The notes beneath the pieces are model-generated. The model did no database searches, was not told the DNA's origin, and saw only the letters and a program-made list of their open reading frames with translations. Positions 7,122 to 14,542 of a stretch of 27,961 bases of DNA are shown in pieces. The position numbers and the translations under genes were made by a program. Position 1 is the first letter of the stretch. Each line of letters begins with the position of its first letter. This DNA comes from an uncultured Acidimicrobiaceae bacterium (lineage in GTDB: Bacteria > Actinomycetota > Acidimicrobiia > Acidimicrobiales > Ilumatobacteraceae): contig CAIXHI010000213.1 of NCBI GenBank assembly GCA_903919215.1, positions 1-27,961 of the forward strand, given 5' to 3'.

Positions 7122-9419
7122 CTATTCCCGTGCCATCTCGGCCGCAGCGGTGGCTGCGATGTCGGCCTTCGAGGCCCGCGAGTGGATGTCGAAGCGGGCG
7201 CGGTGCACCGTCCCGGTGAATGCGAACGGCGCGGTGTAGTCGCCGACCGAGGGGGCGACACCGTCGCGCCCGATGTCGAGGCCGGTGGATCCAAGCATGC
7301 GCACGATACGCACGATGCCAATGGAGGCCAGGTCGGCGCCGTCGACGGCGATGAACAACGTGCCCTCGGTGCCGGGAGCGGCATCACCGCGTTCGAAGCG
7401 AGCGACGAAGGTGTGGTCGCCCGGCGCGAGCGTCAGCGGGGCCGATGCGCGGTAGTGGTCGCCGAGCGCGTTGTAGTCGAAGTGCAGCACCCCGTCCTTG
7501 ATGAAGAACGAGTGGCCGACGCTGTGGTTGCCGCGGGCATACAGCACACCCTCAATTCGGGGTCCACCTGGCACTGGCACCGTCGTATCGATCGTCAGCG
7601 TCCAGTTGCGGCCGCCGAGCGGCGGGCAGACATCGGAGGGAATGTGCGCGATCGGCGCGAGGTACTCGTAGGACAGCCGTGCGTGTGGTGTGCCGGGGCG
7701 GGGTTCGCCGGAGAACAGTTCGATCGTGCGATCATCGAGCGGCAGCACACCCATCTCGCCGGCCTGTGACCACCACAGGTCGATCATTTCGCGCAACTTC
7801 TCTGGCCGCTCGCTCGCGAGGTTGTGGCACTCGCTGAAGTCGGCGTCGAGGTCGAACAGTTCCCACTCGTCATCGTCATAGGCGTGGCCGGGTACGTGAT
7901 AGGTGGTGGCCTTCCAGGCTTTGCCCTCGGTGTCGAGTGCCCAGATACCGCGGTGGCCCATCTGTTCGAAGTACTGCACTCGCCGCTGCGGCGGCGCGGC
8001 AGCGTCGGCGAACGTGGGGGCGATGGACGTGCCGTGCATCGGGATCTGCTCGAACCCGTTCGCGTGGGTGGGCGCTGACGTGCCGGCGATGTCGAGCACG
8101 GTGGCGGCAATGTCGACGGCGTGGCAGAACTGGTGGCGTACCTCGCCGCGGGCCTCGATGCCCTTCGGCCAATGCACCACCAACGGGTCGCGCACACCGC
8201 CGCCGTAGGTGTTCTGCTTGTACCACCGCAGCGGGCTGTTCCCGGCCTGTGCCCAACCCCACGGGTAGTTGCTGTGCGAGTGGGCGGTGCCGATGTCGTC
8301 GAGGCGGTGCTCGACGATGTCGTCGATGTTCTCCCAGTTGCCGTTGAAGAAGCTGAACTCGTTCATCACTCCGAACGGGCCGCCTTCGCGGCTGGCACCA
8401 TTGTCCGAGCACACCATGACCATCGTGTCGTCCAGCAGGCCCTGCTGTTCGAGGAAGGCCGTCAGTCGGCCGATTTGGTCGTCGGTGTGTTCGAGCATCG
8501 CCGCGAACGCTTCTTGTAGTCGGCAGGAGAACGCCTTCTGGTTGGGTGTCAGGTCGTCCCATGCGGGCACCCCTGGGTTGCGTGGCGCCTGCGTGGTGCC
8601 GGGCGGCACGATGCCCATCTCCACCTGGCGCTGGTACCAGCGCTCGCGAAGCACGTCGTAGCCCTCGTCGAACTTGCCACGCCAGCGCTGCAGGTAGTCG
8701 GCCGGGGCCTGGTGCGGTGCGTGCATCGCGCCGAACGCGAGGTACAGGAAGAACGGCCGGTCGGGGCGCACCGACACCAGGTCGCGGACCCAGCCGATGG
8801 ACTGATCGACGATGTCCTCGCTGAAGTGGTAGGGCCGTCCGTCGGGCATCGTCGCCGGCGGTTCGAGGTGGTGGTTGTCGCGGGTCAGTTCCGGGCTGAA
8901 CTGATCGCTCTCACCCTGCAGGAATCCGTAGTACTTGTCGAACCCCTTCTGCAGCGGCCAGTTGTGGTGCGGCCCGGCAGCGGAGGTCTCCTCCATCGGT
9001 GCCAGGTGCCACTTGCCGGCGGCGTACGTGGCGTAACCGTCGGTGCGCAGCAGTTCGGCGATGGTTGCCGCACGCGGTGTGATACCGCCGCGCATGTGTG
9101 GGTACCCGGTGTTCCAGTTGGAGATACCGCGCATACCCACTGAGTGGTGGTTGCGGCCCGACATCAGGCACGCCCGTGTGGGTGAGCACAACGCGGTCGT
9201 GTGGAAACTGGTGTAGCGCAGGCCACCGGCGGCAAGTCGATCGATGTTCGGCGTGGACAGCGTGCTGCCGTAACAATTGAAGTGCGCGAACCCGGTGTCG
9301 TCGAGCACGATCATCACCACGTTCGTGCCGCCGAGGCCGGCGGGTGGGTTGGGCCACCACGGCTGCGATTCGGTGTGCGTCCGTCCGATGCGGCCTTGGA
9401 ACCCGGGTTCACTCAACAT
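7122..9419 (-). CDS. Type I arylsulfatase (formylglycine-dependent)
   Basis: 765 residues, a long member of the arylsulfatase A family. It hydrolyses sulfate esters with a calcium ion and a formylglycine made from Cys78 in the signature CSPTR (78-82), followed by ACLMSGRNHH. Metal ligands Asp40-Asp41 (VLDDTGF) and the CSDNGA motif are present, as are KWHL and a KQNTYGGG/RDPLVVHWP block. After about residue 590 there is an extra β-rich C-terminal domain of about 170 residues, ending HSRASKADIAAT. No signal peptide is seen, so it is probably cytoplasmic, unless it uses an unusual export route. The formylglycine-generating enzyme is not in the window. It heads an operon with the DinB gene and diverges from the DsbA-like gene. 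The ATG at 9419 sits six bases from a strong -10 box. Confidence 0.93.
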   Translation of the reverse strand: MLSEPGFQGRIGRTHTESQPWWPNPPAGLGGTNVVMIVLDDTGFAHFNCYGSTLSTPNIDRLAAGGLRYTSFHTTALCSPTRACLMSGRNHHSVGMRGISNWNTGYPHMRGGITPRAATIAELLRTDGYATYAAGKWHLAPMEETSAAGPHHNWPLQKGFDKYYGFLQGESDQFSPELTRDNHHLEPPATMPDGRPYHFSEDIVDQSIGWVRDLVSVRPDRPFFLYLAFGAMHAPHQAPADYLQRWRGKFDEGYDVLRERWYQRQVEMGIVPPGTTQAPRNPGVPAWDDLTPNQKAFSCRLQEAFAAMLEHTDDQIGRLTAFLEQQGLLDDTMVMVCSDNGASREGGPFGVMNEFSFFNGNWENIDDIVEHRLDDIGTAHSHSNYPWGWAQAGNSPLRWYKQNTYGGGVRDPLVVHWPKGIEARGEVRHQFCHAVDIAATVLDIAGTSAPTHANGFEQIPMHGTSIAPTFADAAAPPQRRVQYFEQMGHRGIWALDTEGKAWKATTYHVPGHAYDDDEWELFDLDADFSECHNLASERPEKLREMIDLWWSQAGEMGVLPLDDRTIELFSGEPRPGTPHARLSYEYLAPIAHIPSDVCPPLGGRNWTLTIDTTVPVPGGPRIEGVLYARGNHSVGHSFFIKDGVLHFDYNALGDHYRASAPLTLAPGDHTFVARFERGDAAPGTEGTLFIAVDGADLASIGIVRIVRMLGSTGLDIGRDGVAPSVGDYTAPFAFTGTVHRARFDIHSRASKADIAATAAAEMARE

Positions 9420-9425
9420 GCGCCA

Positions 9426-9454
9426 ACCGTATGTCTTGTCAGAAGGACTGTCAA
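9426..9454 (-). promoter_or_regulatory. Promoter of the sulfatase operon (TTGACA-17-TACGGT, leaderless)
   Basis: On the minus strand TTGACA (9454-9449), a 17-base spacer and TACGGT (9431-9426) form a near-consensus sigma-70-type promoter. The -10 ends six bases before the ATG at 9419, predicting a transcript that begins at the start codon. Confidence 0.7.
9436..9454. promoter_or_regulatory. Candidate operator: imperfect palindrome TTGTCAG-N5-CTGTCAA
   Basis: The two 7-base arms match in six of seven positions as an inverted repeat around a 5-base centre. The 19-bp site covers both -35 boxes of the facing promoters, so one bound dimer would block both operons. The TetR gene at 10190, second gene of the plus-strand operon, is the natural candidate ligand. 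The assignment is inference. Confidence 0.45.
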
Positions 9455-9464
9455 CTGTTACGGT
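9436..9464 (+). promoter_or_regulatory. Promoter of the DsbA-TetR-MBL-dehalogenase-sulfatase operon (TTGTCA-17-TACGGT, leaderless)
   Basis: TTGTCA (9436-9441), a 17-base spacer and TACGGT (9459-9464) end six bases before the ATG at 9471. The -10 sequence is identical to that of the divergent sulfatase promoter, and each -35 lies within the spacer of the other. Confidence 0.65.
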
Positions 9465-9470
9465 GCGCCC

Positions 9471-10193
9471 ATGTCAGCGACCATGCCAGCGCCCACGACG
9501 GTCGATTTCCACTTCGACGTGATGTGCCCCTTCGCGTACCAGACGTCGCTCTGGATGCGATCGGCCCGCGACGAACTGGGCCTGACGGTGAACTGGCGGT
9601 TCTTCAGCCTGGAAGAGGTCAACCGGGTCGAGGGTAAGAAGCACCCGTGGGAGCGCGACTGGAGCTACGGCTGGTCGATGATGCGCATCGGCGCGTTGTT
9701 GCGCCGCACCGACATGAGCCTGCTCGACGACTGGTACGCACGGGCCGGTCAGGCGTTGCACGCCGAAGGCCGCAAGCCACACGATCCCGATGTCGCCCGT
9801 GAGTTGCTGGCCGATATCGGTCTCGACCCAGCGCTCGTGGACGAAGCCATCGCCGACCCCACCACACACGACGAGGTTCGCGCCGAGCACCAGCGTGTGC
9901 TCGACTCCGGCGGGTTCGGTGTGCCGACGCTCATCTTCCCCGACGGGCAGACGCTGTTCGGCCCAGTGCTGATCGACCCGCCAACCGGCGAGGCCGCCGC
10001 CCGTCTGTGGCACGGCGTCACCGCCTGGCTCGAGTTCCCGCACCTCTACGAACTGCAGCGCCCCAAGACCGAGGCCGATCAGCACGCCATCGTGCGTTCG
10101 TTCGAGCCGTACTTGCAGGCCCGTGATTGGGTGTCCATCAACCGTGGCGAAGTGATCCCGTTCGGGACTCAGCGCGAGACGGGCGCGAAGTGA
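9471..10193 (+). CDS. DsbA-family thioredoxin-fold protein (CPFAY active site)
   Basis: 240 residues with a thioredoxin-like β-strand FHFDVMCPFAY at the N-terminus, a helical insertion (about 50-150) and the cis-proline segment GVPTLIF. This is the layout of DsbA-like oxidoreductases, 2-hydroxychromene isomerase/kappa GST proteins and the mycobacterial mycothiol-dependent Rv2466c type. The active site has one cysteine only (Cys19; the second position is Tyr23), so a dithiol oxidase is unlikely, and mycothiol- or glutathione-type chemistry fits better. There is no signal peptide, so it is cytoplasmic. It is the first gene of a seven-gene operon and its stop overlaps the TetR start (GTGA). The context suggests a step in xenobiotic or halo/sulfo-compound handling, which is inference. 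Confidence 0.87.
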   Translation: MSATMPAPTTVDFHFDVMCPFAYQTSLWMRSARDELGLTVNWRFFSLEEVNRVEGKKHPWERDWSYGWSMMRIGALLRRTDMSLLDDWYARAGQALHAEGRKPHDPDVARELLADIGLDPALVDEAIADPTTHDEVRAEHQRVLDSGGFGVPTLIFPDGQTLFGPVLIDPPTGEAAARLWHGVTAWLEFPHLYELQRPKTEADQHAIVRSFEPYLQARDWVSINRGEVIPFGTQRETGAK

Positions 10194-10798
10194 TCGCGAC
10201 CACGGCTCCCACACCTGCGACGGATGGTCGCCACGCTCGACGTGATCGGAACCGTCTGACGGTGGTCGACGCGATCCTCGCGTTGTTCTCCGAAGGCAAC
10301 TTCGAACCGACCAGCGACCAGATTGCCGAGCGGGCAGGTTTGTCGCCGCGATCGCTGTTCCGCTACTTCGACGACCTCGAGGACCTCAATCGCGTGGCTA
10401 TCGCCCGCCAGTACGAACGCGTGCGCCAACTGGCGGTACTCGACCTGTCTTCCGACCGGCCGCTGTCCGATCGGGTGGCTCGTCTGGTGCACTCACGTCT
10501 TCGCACGTACGACGAGATCGGCTCCGTCGGCATCGTCGCCCGAATCCGGGCACCGTTCCGGCCGATGGTCGCGGAGCAGTTGCGTCAGGCCCGCGCCATG
10601 TGGCGTTCCCAGGTGCAGCAGATGTTCGCTCCCGAACTCAACGCGATGAACCCCGTTCGCGCAGACGGTGCACTGGTCTCCGTCGACATTCTCGCCTCGT
10701 TCGAATCGGTGCAGCTGATGCGCGACGACCAGGGCCTGTCCACTGAGCGCATCGCGGCTGCGCTCATCGATTCGATCACCCGCATTCTGGAGAACTGA
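10190..10798 (+). CDS. TetR-family transcriptional regulator
   Basis: 202 residues from a GTG that overlaps the previous stop by four bases. The N-terminal DNA-binding domain has the helix-turn-helix PTSDQIAERAGLSPRSLFRYF (about 40-60). The C-terminal ligand domain is all-helical (about 80-200) and not assignable to a ligand. Located inside the operon it probably controls, it should bind the palindrome in the divergent promoter region at 9436-9454 and release it when an inducer, perhaps the sulfated or halogenated substrate, appears. Confidence 0.9.
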   Translation: MIATTAPTPATDGRHARRDRNRLTVVDAILALFSEGNFEPTSDQIAERAGLSPRSLFRYFDDLEDLNRVAIARQYERVRQLAVLDLSSDRPLSDRVARLVHSRLRTYDEIGSVGIVARIRAPFRPMVAEQLRQARAMWRSQVQQMFAPELNAMNPVRADGALVSVDILASFESVQLMRDDQGLSTERIAAALIDSITRILEN

Positions 10799-10801
10799 CC
10801 C

Positions 10802-11623
10802 ATGCGTATCACCCTGCTCGGTACCGGCACACCGCTCCCTGACCCGCGTCGCGCCGGCGCGGCAACGTTGGTGACAGCCGAGGGTCTCACCGCCCTGATC
10901 GACTGCGGGCGCGGTGTGTTGATGCGGCTCGTGGCCGCCGGTGTCGTGCCACCGATGCTGAACGCACTGTTGCTCACCCACCTGCACAGCGACCACATCA
11001 CCGACCTCGGCGATGTCATCACCACGCACTGGGTCATGAGTCCGGGGCCGCTGACGCTCACGGTGTATGGCCCCCCCGGTACGGCGGAGGTCGTCGCCGG
11101 CACACTGGCTTCGCTGGCACCCGATATCCGGTATCGCATGGACCACCACGACGACCTCGTGCAGGGTCCGTCGGTGGTGGCGGTGGAGGTGCTGCCCGGG
11201 GAAGTGTTCACACTCGGGGCGGCCACGGTGCGCGTCGGCGCCACCGACCATCGTCCGGTGGAGCCGACGGTTGCCTACCGCATCGAAGTGGAAGGCAAGT
11301 CAGTGGTGCTCGGCGGCGACGGAGTGCCGTGCGCGGCACTCGACGAACTGTGCAACGGCGCCGACGCCTACGTGCAGTCGGTGATGCGCGCCGACATCGT
11401 CAAACTGGTGCCCAACGCACGGTTCCAGGACATCCTCGACTACCACTCCACTGTCGAGCAGGCCGGCGAGACCGCCACCCGCTGCGGTGTGGGTGCACTG
11501 GTGATGACCCATTACATCCCTGGCATGCAGCCCGGCCAGGAAGATGAATGGCGCGCTCTGGCCGCCGCCCACTTCACCGGCCCGATCATCCTCGGCGACG
11601 ACCTCACCGTTCACGAGTTCTAG
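10802..11623 (+). CDS. RNase Z-like metallo-beta-lactamase-fold hydrolase
   Basis: 273 residues of the RNase Z/ElaC branch of the MBL fold. It starts MRITLLGTGTPLPDP, holds the di-zinc motif THLHSDHITDLG (about 59-70), further ligands at GGDG (Asp) and near the C-terminus MTHYIPG (His). The branch includes tRNA processing enzymes but also the zinc arylsulfatase of Pseudoalteromonas carrageenovora. It lies in an operon with a dehalogenase and a sulfatase and lacks an obvious exosite arm of a tRNA nuclease, so a sulfatase or other esterase role is more likely than RNase Z. It begins three bases after the TetR stop. Confidence 0.88.
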   Translation: MRITLLGTGTPLPDPRRAGAATLVTAEGLTALIDCGRGVLMRLVAAGVVPPMLNALLLTHLHSDHITDLGDVITTHWVMSPGPLTLTVYGPPGTAEVVAGTLASLAPDIRYRMDHHDDLVQGPSVVAVEVLPGEVFTLGAATVRVGATDHRPVEPTVAYRIEVEGKSVVLGGDGVPCAALDELCNGADAYVQSVMRADIVKLVPNARFQDILDYHSTVEQAGETATRCGVGALVMTHYIPGMQPGQEDEWRALAAAHFTGPIILGDDLTVHEF

Positions 11624-11655
11624 TTCCCGATCCTCACGACTCACAGGAGCCATCC

Positions 11656-12591
11656 ATGCAGATCCTGCGCACCCCCGACGACCGCTTCGCCGGTTTGCCC
11701 GACTACTCGTTCGCACCGCACTATGCGGACATCACCGCGATCCCTGGCGACCCCAGCGCTGGCACGTTGCGCGTGCATTACCTCGACGAGGGCCCGGCCG
11801 ACGCCGCCCCGATCCTGCTGATGCACGGTGAGCCGTCGTGGAGTTACCTGTACCGGCACATGATCCCGATCCTGACGGCCGCCGGTCATCGTGTGATTGC
11901 CCCCGACCTGGTGGGCTTCGGTCGCAGCGACAAGCCGGCAGCCCAGGGCGATTACACCTACGCCCGCCACATCTCGTGGATGAGCGAGTTGGTGTTCGAT
12001 GTGCTCGATCTGCGCGACGTGACGTTCTTCGGTCAGGACTGGGGCGGCCTCGTCGGTCTGCGCCTCGTCAGTGCGCAACCCGACCGCTTCGCGCGTGTCG
12101 TCGTCGGCAACACCGGCCTTCCCGACGGCAACGGCAAGGCCAGTGAGGCGTTCCTGGCATGGCAGAAGTTCGCCAGCGAATCGCCCGTGTTCCCGATCGG
12201 CGGCATCGTCAACGGTGGCAGCGCTACTGATCTGGCCGCCGACGTCATCGCGGCCTACGACGCGCCGTTCCCCGACGACAGCTACACCGCAGGTGCCCGC
12301 ATCTTTCCGTCGATGGTGCCGAACCTCGCCGATCAGGCCGAGGTGCCCGAGAACCGTGCCGCCTGGCAGGTACTCGAGCAGTTCACCCGCCCGTGGCTGT
12401 GCGCGTTCAGCGACAGCGACCCGATCACCAAGGGCGGGGAGAGTCCGTTCATGCGCCGCATTCCCGGCGCACAGGGCCAGCCGCACACCACGATCGTCGG
12501 CGGCGGGCACTTCCTGCAGGAGGACAAGGGCCCCGAGCTGGCCGAGGTGATCCTTCGGTTCATCGACGGCACACGCGAGACCGTCGCCTGA
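11656..12591 (+). CDS. dhmA: Haloalkane dehalogenase (subfamily HLD-I, DhlA/DhmA-like)
   Basis: 311 residues, alpha/beta-hydrolase fold with the full set of haloalkane dehalogenase residues. These are HGEPSWSYLYRHM (57-69), the nucleophile Asp128 in FGQDWGG with halide-binding Trp129, a cap-domain Trp169 (AFLAWQ) matching the second halide-binding Trp of DhlA, the catalytic acid Asp255 (FSDSDPIT) and His285 (GGGHFLQED). It would convert haloalkanes to alcohols and halide using water, in the cytoplasm. A ribosome site AGGAG lies six bases before the ATG. Its stop overlaps the SRPBCC start by one base (TGATG). The family is also met with unknown natural substrates, so the halogenated substrate is not identified. 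The symbol is a family-level name. Confidence 0.9.
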   Translation: MQILRTPDDRFAGLPDYSFAPHYADITAIPGDPSAGTLRVHYLDEGPADAAPILLMHGEPSWSYLYRHMIPILTAAGHRVIAPDLVGFGRSDKPAAQGDYTYARHISWMSELVFDVLDLRDVTFFGQDWGGLVGLRLVSAQPDRFARVVVGNTGLPDGNGKASEAFLAWQKFASESPVFPIGGIVNGGSATDLAADVIAAYDAPFPDDSYTAGARIFPSMVPNLADQAEVPENRAAWQVLEQFTRPWLCAFSDSDPITKGGESPFMRRIPGAQGQPHTTIVGGGHFLQEDKGPELAEVILRFIDGTRETVA

Positions 12592-12998
12592 TGTACGGCA
12601 CCGTTCGACACGAGATCCGGATCCAGCGTCCGGCAGCCGATGTGTGGGCACTCGCTGGTGATGCTGAGCGCTTGTGCGAATGGTTCCCTGGGATCGTGTC
12701 GTCTGCGGTCGATGGCACCCTGCGCACGATCGTCACCGCCTCGGGTATCCCGATGCCCGAGGAGATCATGGCCTGCGACAACACTCAGCGCAGGTTCCAG
12801 TATCGGCTCACCATGCCAGTGTTCAAGCACCACCGTGGCACGATCGACGTGATCGACCTGCACGACGACACGACGCTGGTCGTCTATTCCACCGAGGCCG
12901 ATCCGCGAGCCATGGCGCTGGTCATCGGCGGCGGCACCGCCGGTGCCCTGCGCGAACTGAAGCGTCAGATGGAACTCACCACCGAGGGAGCGCTCTGA
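12591..12998 (+). CDS. SRPBCC-family (polyketide cyclase/START-like) protein
   Basis: 135 residues with the opening VRHEIRIQRPAADVWALAGDAERLCEWFPGI, a small helix-grip fold that binds hydrophobic ligands. C-terminal helix near RELKRQME. No catalytic residues can be assigned. It shares one base with the dehalogenase stop and one with the start of the second sulfatase (TGATG on both sides), so it is co-translated with them, perhaps as a ligand-binding or cyclase/hydrolase partner for the same substrate. Confidence 0.85.
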   Translation: MYGTVRHEIRIQRPAADVWALAGDAERLCEWFPGIVSSAVDGTLRTIVTASGIPMPEEIMACDNTQRRFQYRLTMPVFKHHRGTIDVIDLHDDTTLVVYSTEADPRAMALVIGGGTAGALRELKRQMELTTEGAL

Positions 12999-14542
12999 TG
13001 GGCCGCAAGATCCTGTTCATCACCACCGATCAGCAGCGTTACGACACGCTCGGTTGCAACGGTGGCACCATTGCGCGCACGCCAGTGGTCGATGCCCTCG
13101 CCGCACAGGGTGTGCGTTACGAGCGACTGCACCCGCAGAGCGTGGTGTGTATGCCCAGCCGCAGCACGATGATCACCGGTCAGCACGTCAGCACGCACGG
13201 TGTGTGGATGAACGGTGTGCCGTTGCCGGCGGACGCCCCATCGGTGGCCGAGGTGCTGCACGATGCCGGCTACCGCACGGCGATCATCGGTAAGCCGCAC
13301 TTCGAACCGTTCCTCGACCCGTTCGCCCGCTTCGCCGAGAACACGTTCGCCGGCAACGGAACATTCGGACCACACCGCGGGTTCGAGCACTTCGAGTCAG
13401 CCACCCATGGTGCCGCCGGACCACTGCACTACGCGCGCTGGTTGTTCGCCACCCACCCGGAAGCCGTGGGCATGTACTACCCGGTGCTCGACGGGTCGTT
13501 GGAGGTCAACGCCATGGGCGGCGGCGACACCGGTGCACCGCAGGCATGGGTGAACAACATCCCCAAGGAGTGGTACCACACCGACTGGGTGGCCGATCGC
13601 ACGATCTCGTGGCTCGACTCCCTCGCGGCCGACGATGACTGGTTCTGCTGGATGAGCTTCCCCGACCCGCACCACCCCTGGGACCCGCCGGCCAGCGAGG
13701 TCGGCCGCATCGACTGGCGCGACGTACCGCTGCCCGCCGGCTACATCGAGGACACGACCGAGCGCGAGCGGGTGCTCGACAGCAAGCCGAAACACTGGCG
13801 GGCCTGGTACGACGGACGCGTGGTCAGCAACTATGAGGCACCGCTGACATGGGTGCCGGCGACGCTCACCGCTGATCAGATCCGCGAGACCACGGCGTTG
13901 AACGCGGTGGAGTGCGAACTGATCGACGAGGCCATCGGTCGTGTACTGCAGCACCTGCGCGCGAAGGGCTGCGAGGACGATGTCGACATCGTGTTCACCA
14001 CCGATCACGGTGAGTTGGGCGGCGACTTCGGTCTGTTGTTCAAGGGCCCGTACCACGTCGATGGTTTGATGCGGCTGCCGCTCATCTGGCGCCCGGCGCC
14101 GTCATCGCGGGTCGGCGTGGCGAGCGGTACGACAGTCACCCGCCCGGTGGGTCACCTCGATCTGGCCCCCACGTTCTGTACGATCGCTGGCGTGGAAATA
14201 CCGCATTGGATGGAAGGCAAACCCTTGCCGATCGACGACACCGATGCCGACGCCCGCGGATTCGAGCGAGTGCTGACGGAGTGGGACAGCGAACTGTTCG
14301 GGGTCGGTGTGCACCTGCGCACCATCACCCGTGACGGTTTCGTCTGTACTGCCTACCTTCCGGGCAGCGCGCACGACGGCACCGAAGGCGAACTGTATGA
14401 CCTCAACGACGACCCACTGCAGCGCGTCAACCGCTGGGACGATCCGGCGCTGGCGGCCCTGCGCGGCGACCTGATCGCCGATCTCTGGGATCACCAACCC
14501 CCGATGCAGTTGCCGCTGCGCGGGGTGGAAGCTCCGGTGTGA
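12998..14542 (+). CDS. Type I sulfatase (formylglycine-dependent, COG3119-like)
   Basis: 514 residues, the usual length. The signature is CMPSRSTMITGQ with Cys51 (converted to formylglycine) and Arg55; the metal site includes Asp11 (TTDQQRYDT) and the TTDHGELGGD motif with its LLFKGPYHVDGLMRLPLIW continuation. It differs from the divergent arylsulfatase in length and in the N-terminal DQQR pattern (Asp-Gln in place of Asp-Asp), closer to choline-sulfatase or alkyl-sulfatase-like members. The substrate is not predictable. There is no signal peptide, so a cytoplasmic enzyme. The upstream gene shares one base and the downstream gene four bases (GTGA), so it is the sixth gene of the operon. Confidence 0.93.
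   Translation: MGRKILFITTDQQRYDTLGCNGGTIARTPVVDALAAQGVRYERLHPQSVVCMPSRSTMITGQHVSTHGVWMNGVPLPADAPSVAEVLHDAGYRTAIIGKPHFEPFLDPFARFAENTFAGNGTFGPHRGFEHFESATHGAAGPLHYARWLFATHPEAVGMYYPVLDGSLEVNAMGGGDTGAPQAWVNNIPKEWYHTDWVADRTISWLDSLAADDDWFCWMSFPDPHHPWDPPASEVGRIDWRDVPLPAGYIEDTTERERVLDSKPKHWRAWYDGRVVSNYEAPLTWVPATLTADQIRETTALNAVECELIDEAIGRVLQHLRAKGCEDDVDIVFTTDHGELGGDFGLLFKGPYHVDGLMRLPLIWRPAPSSRVGVASGTTVTRPVGHLDLAPTFCTIAGVEIPHWMEGKPLPIDDTDADARGFERVLTEWDSELFGVGVHLRTITRDGFVCTAYLPGSAHDGTEGELYDLNDDPLQRVNRWDDPALAALRGDLIADLWDHQPPMQLPLRGVEAPV

Noticed and set aside
6588..7769. A plus-strand open frame spanning the DinB gene and the sulfatase end
   Set aside because: It crosses two genes of the other strand that carry clear families, and has no recognisable domain.
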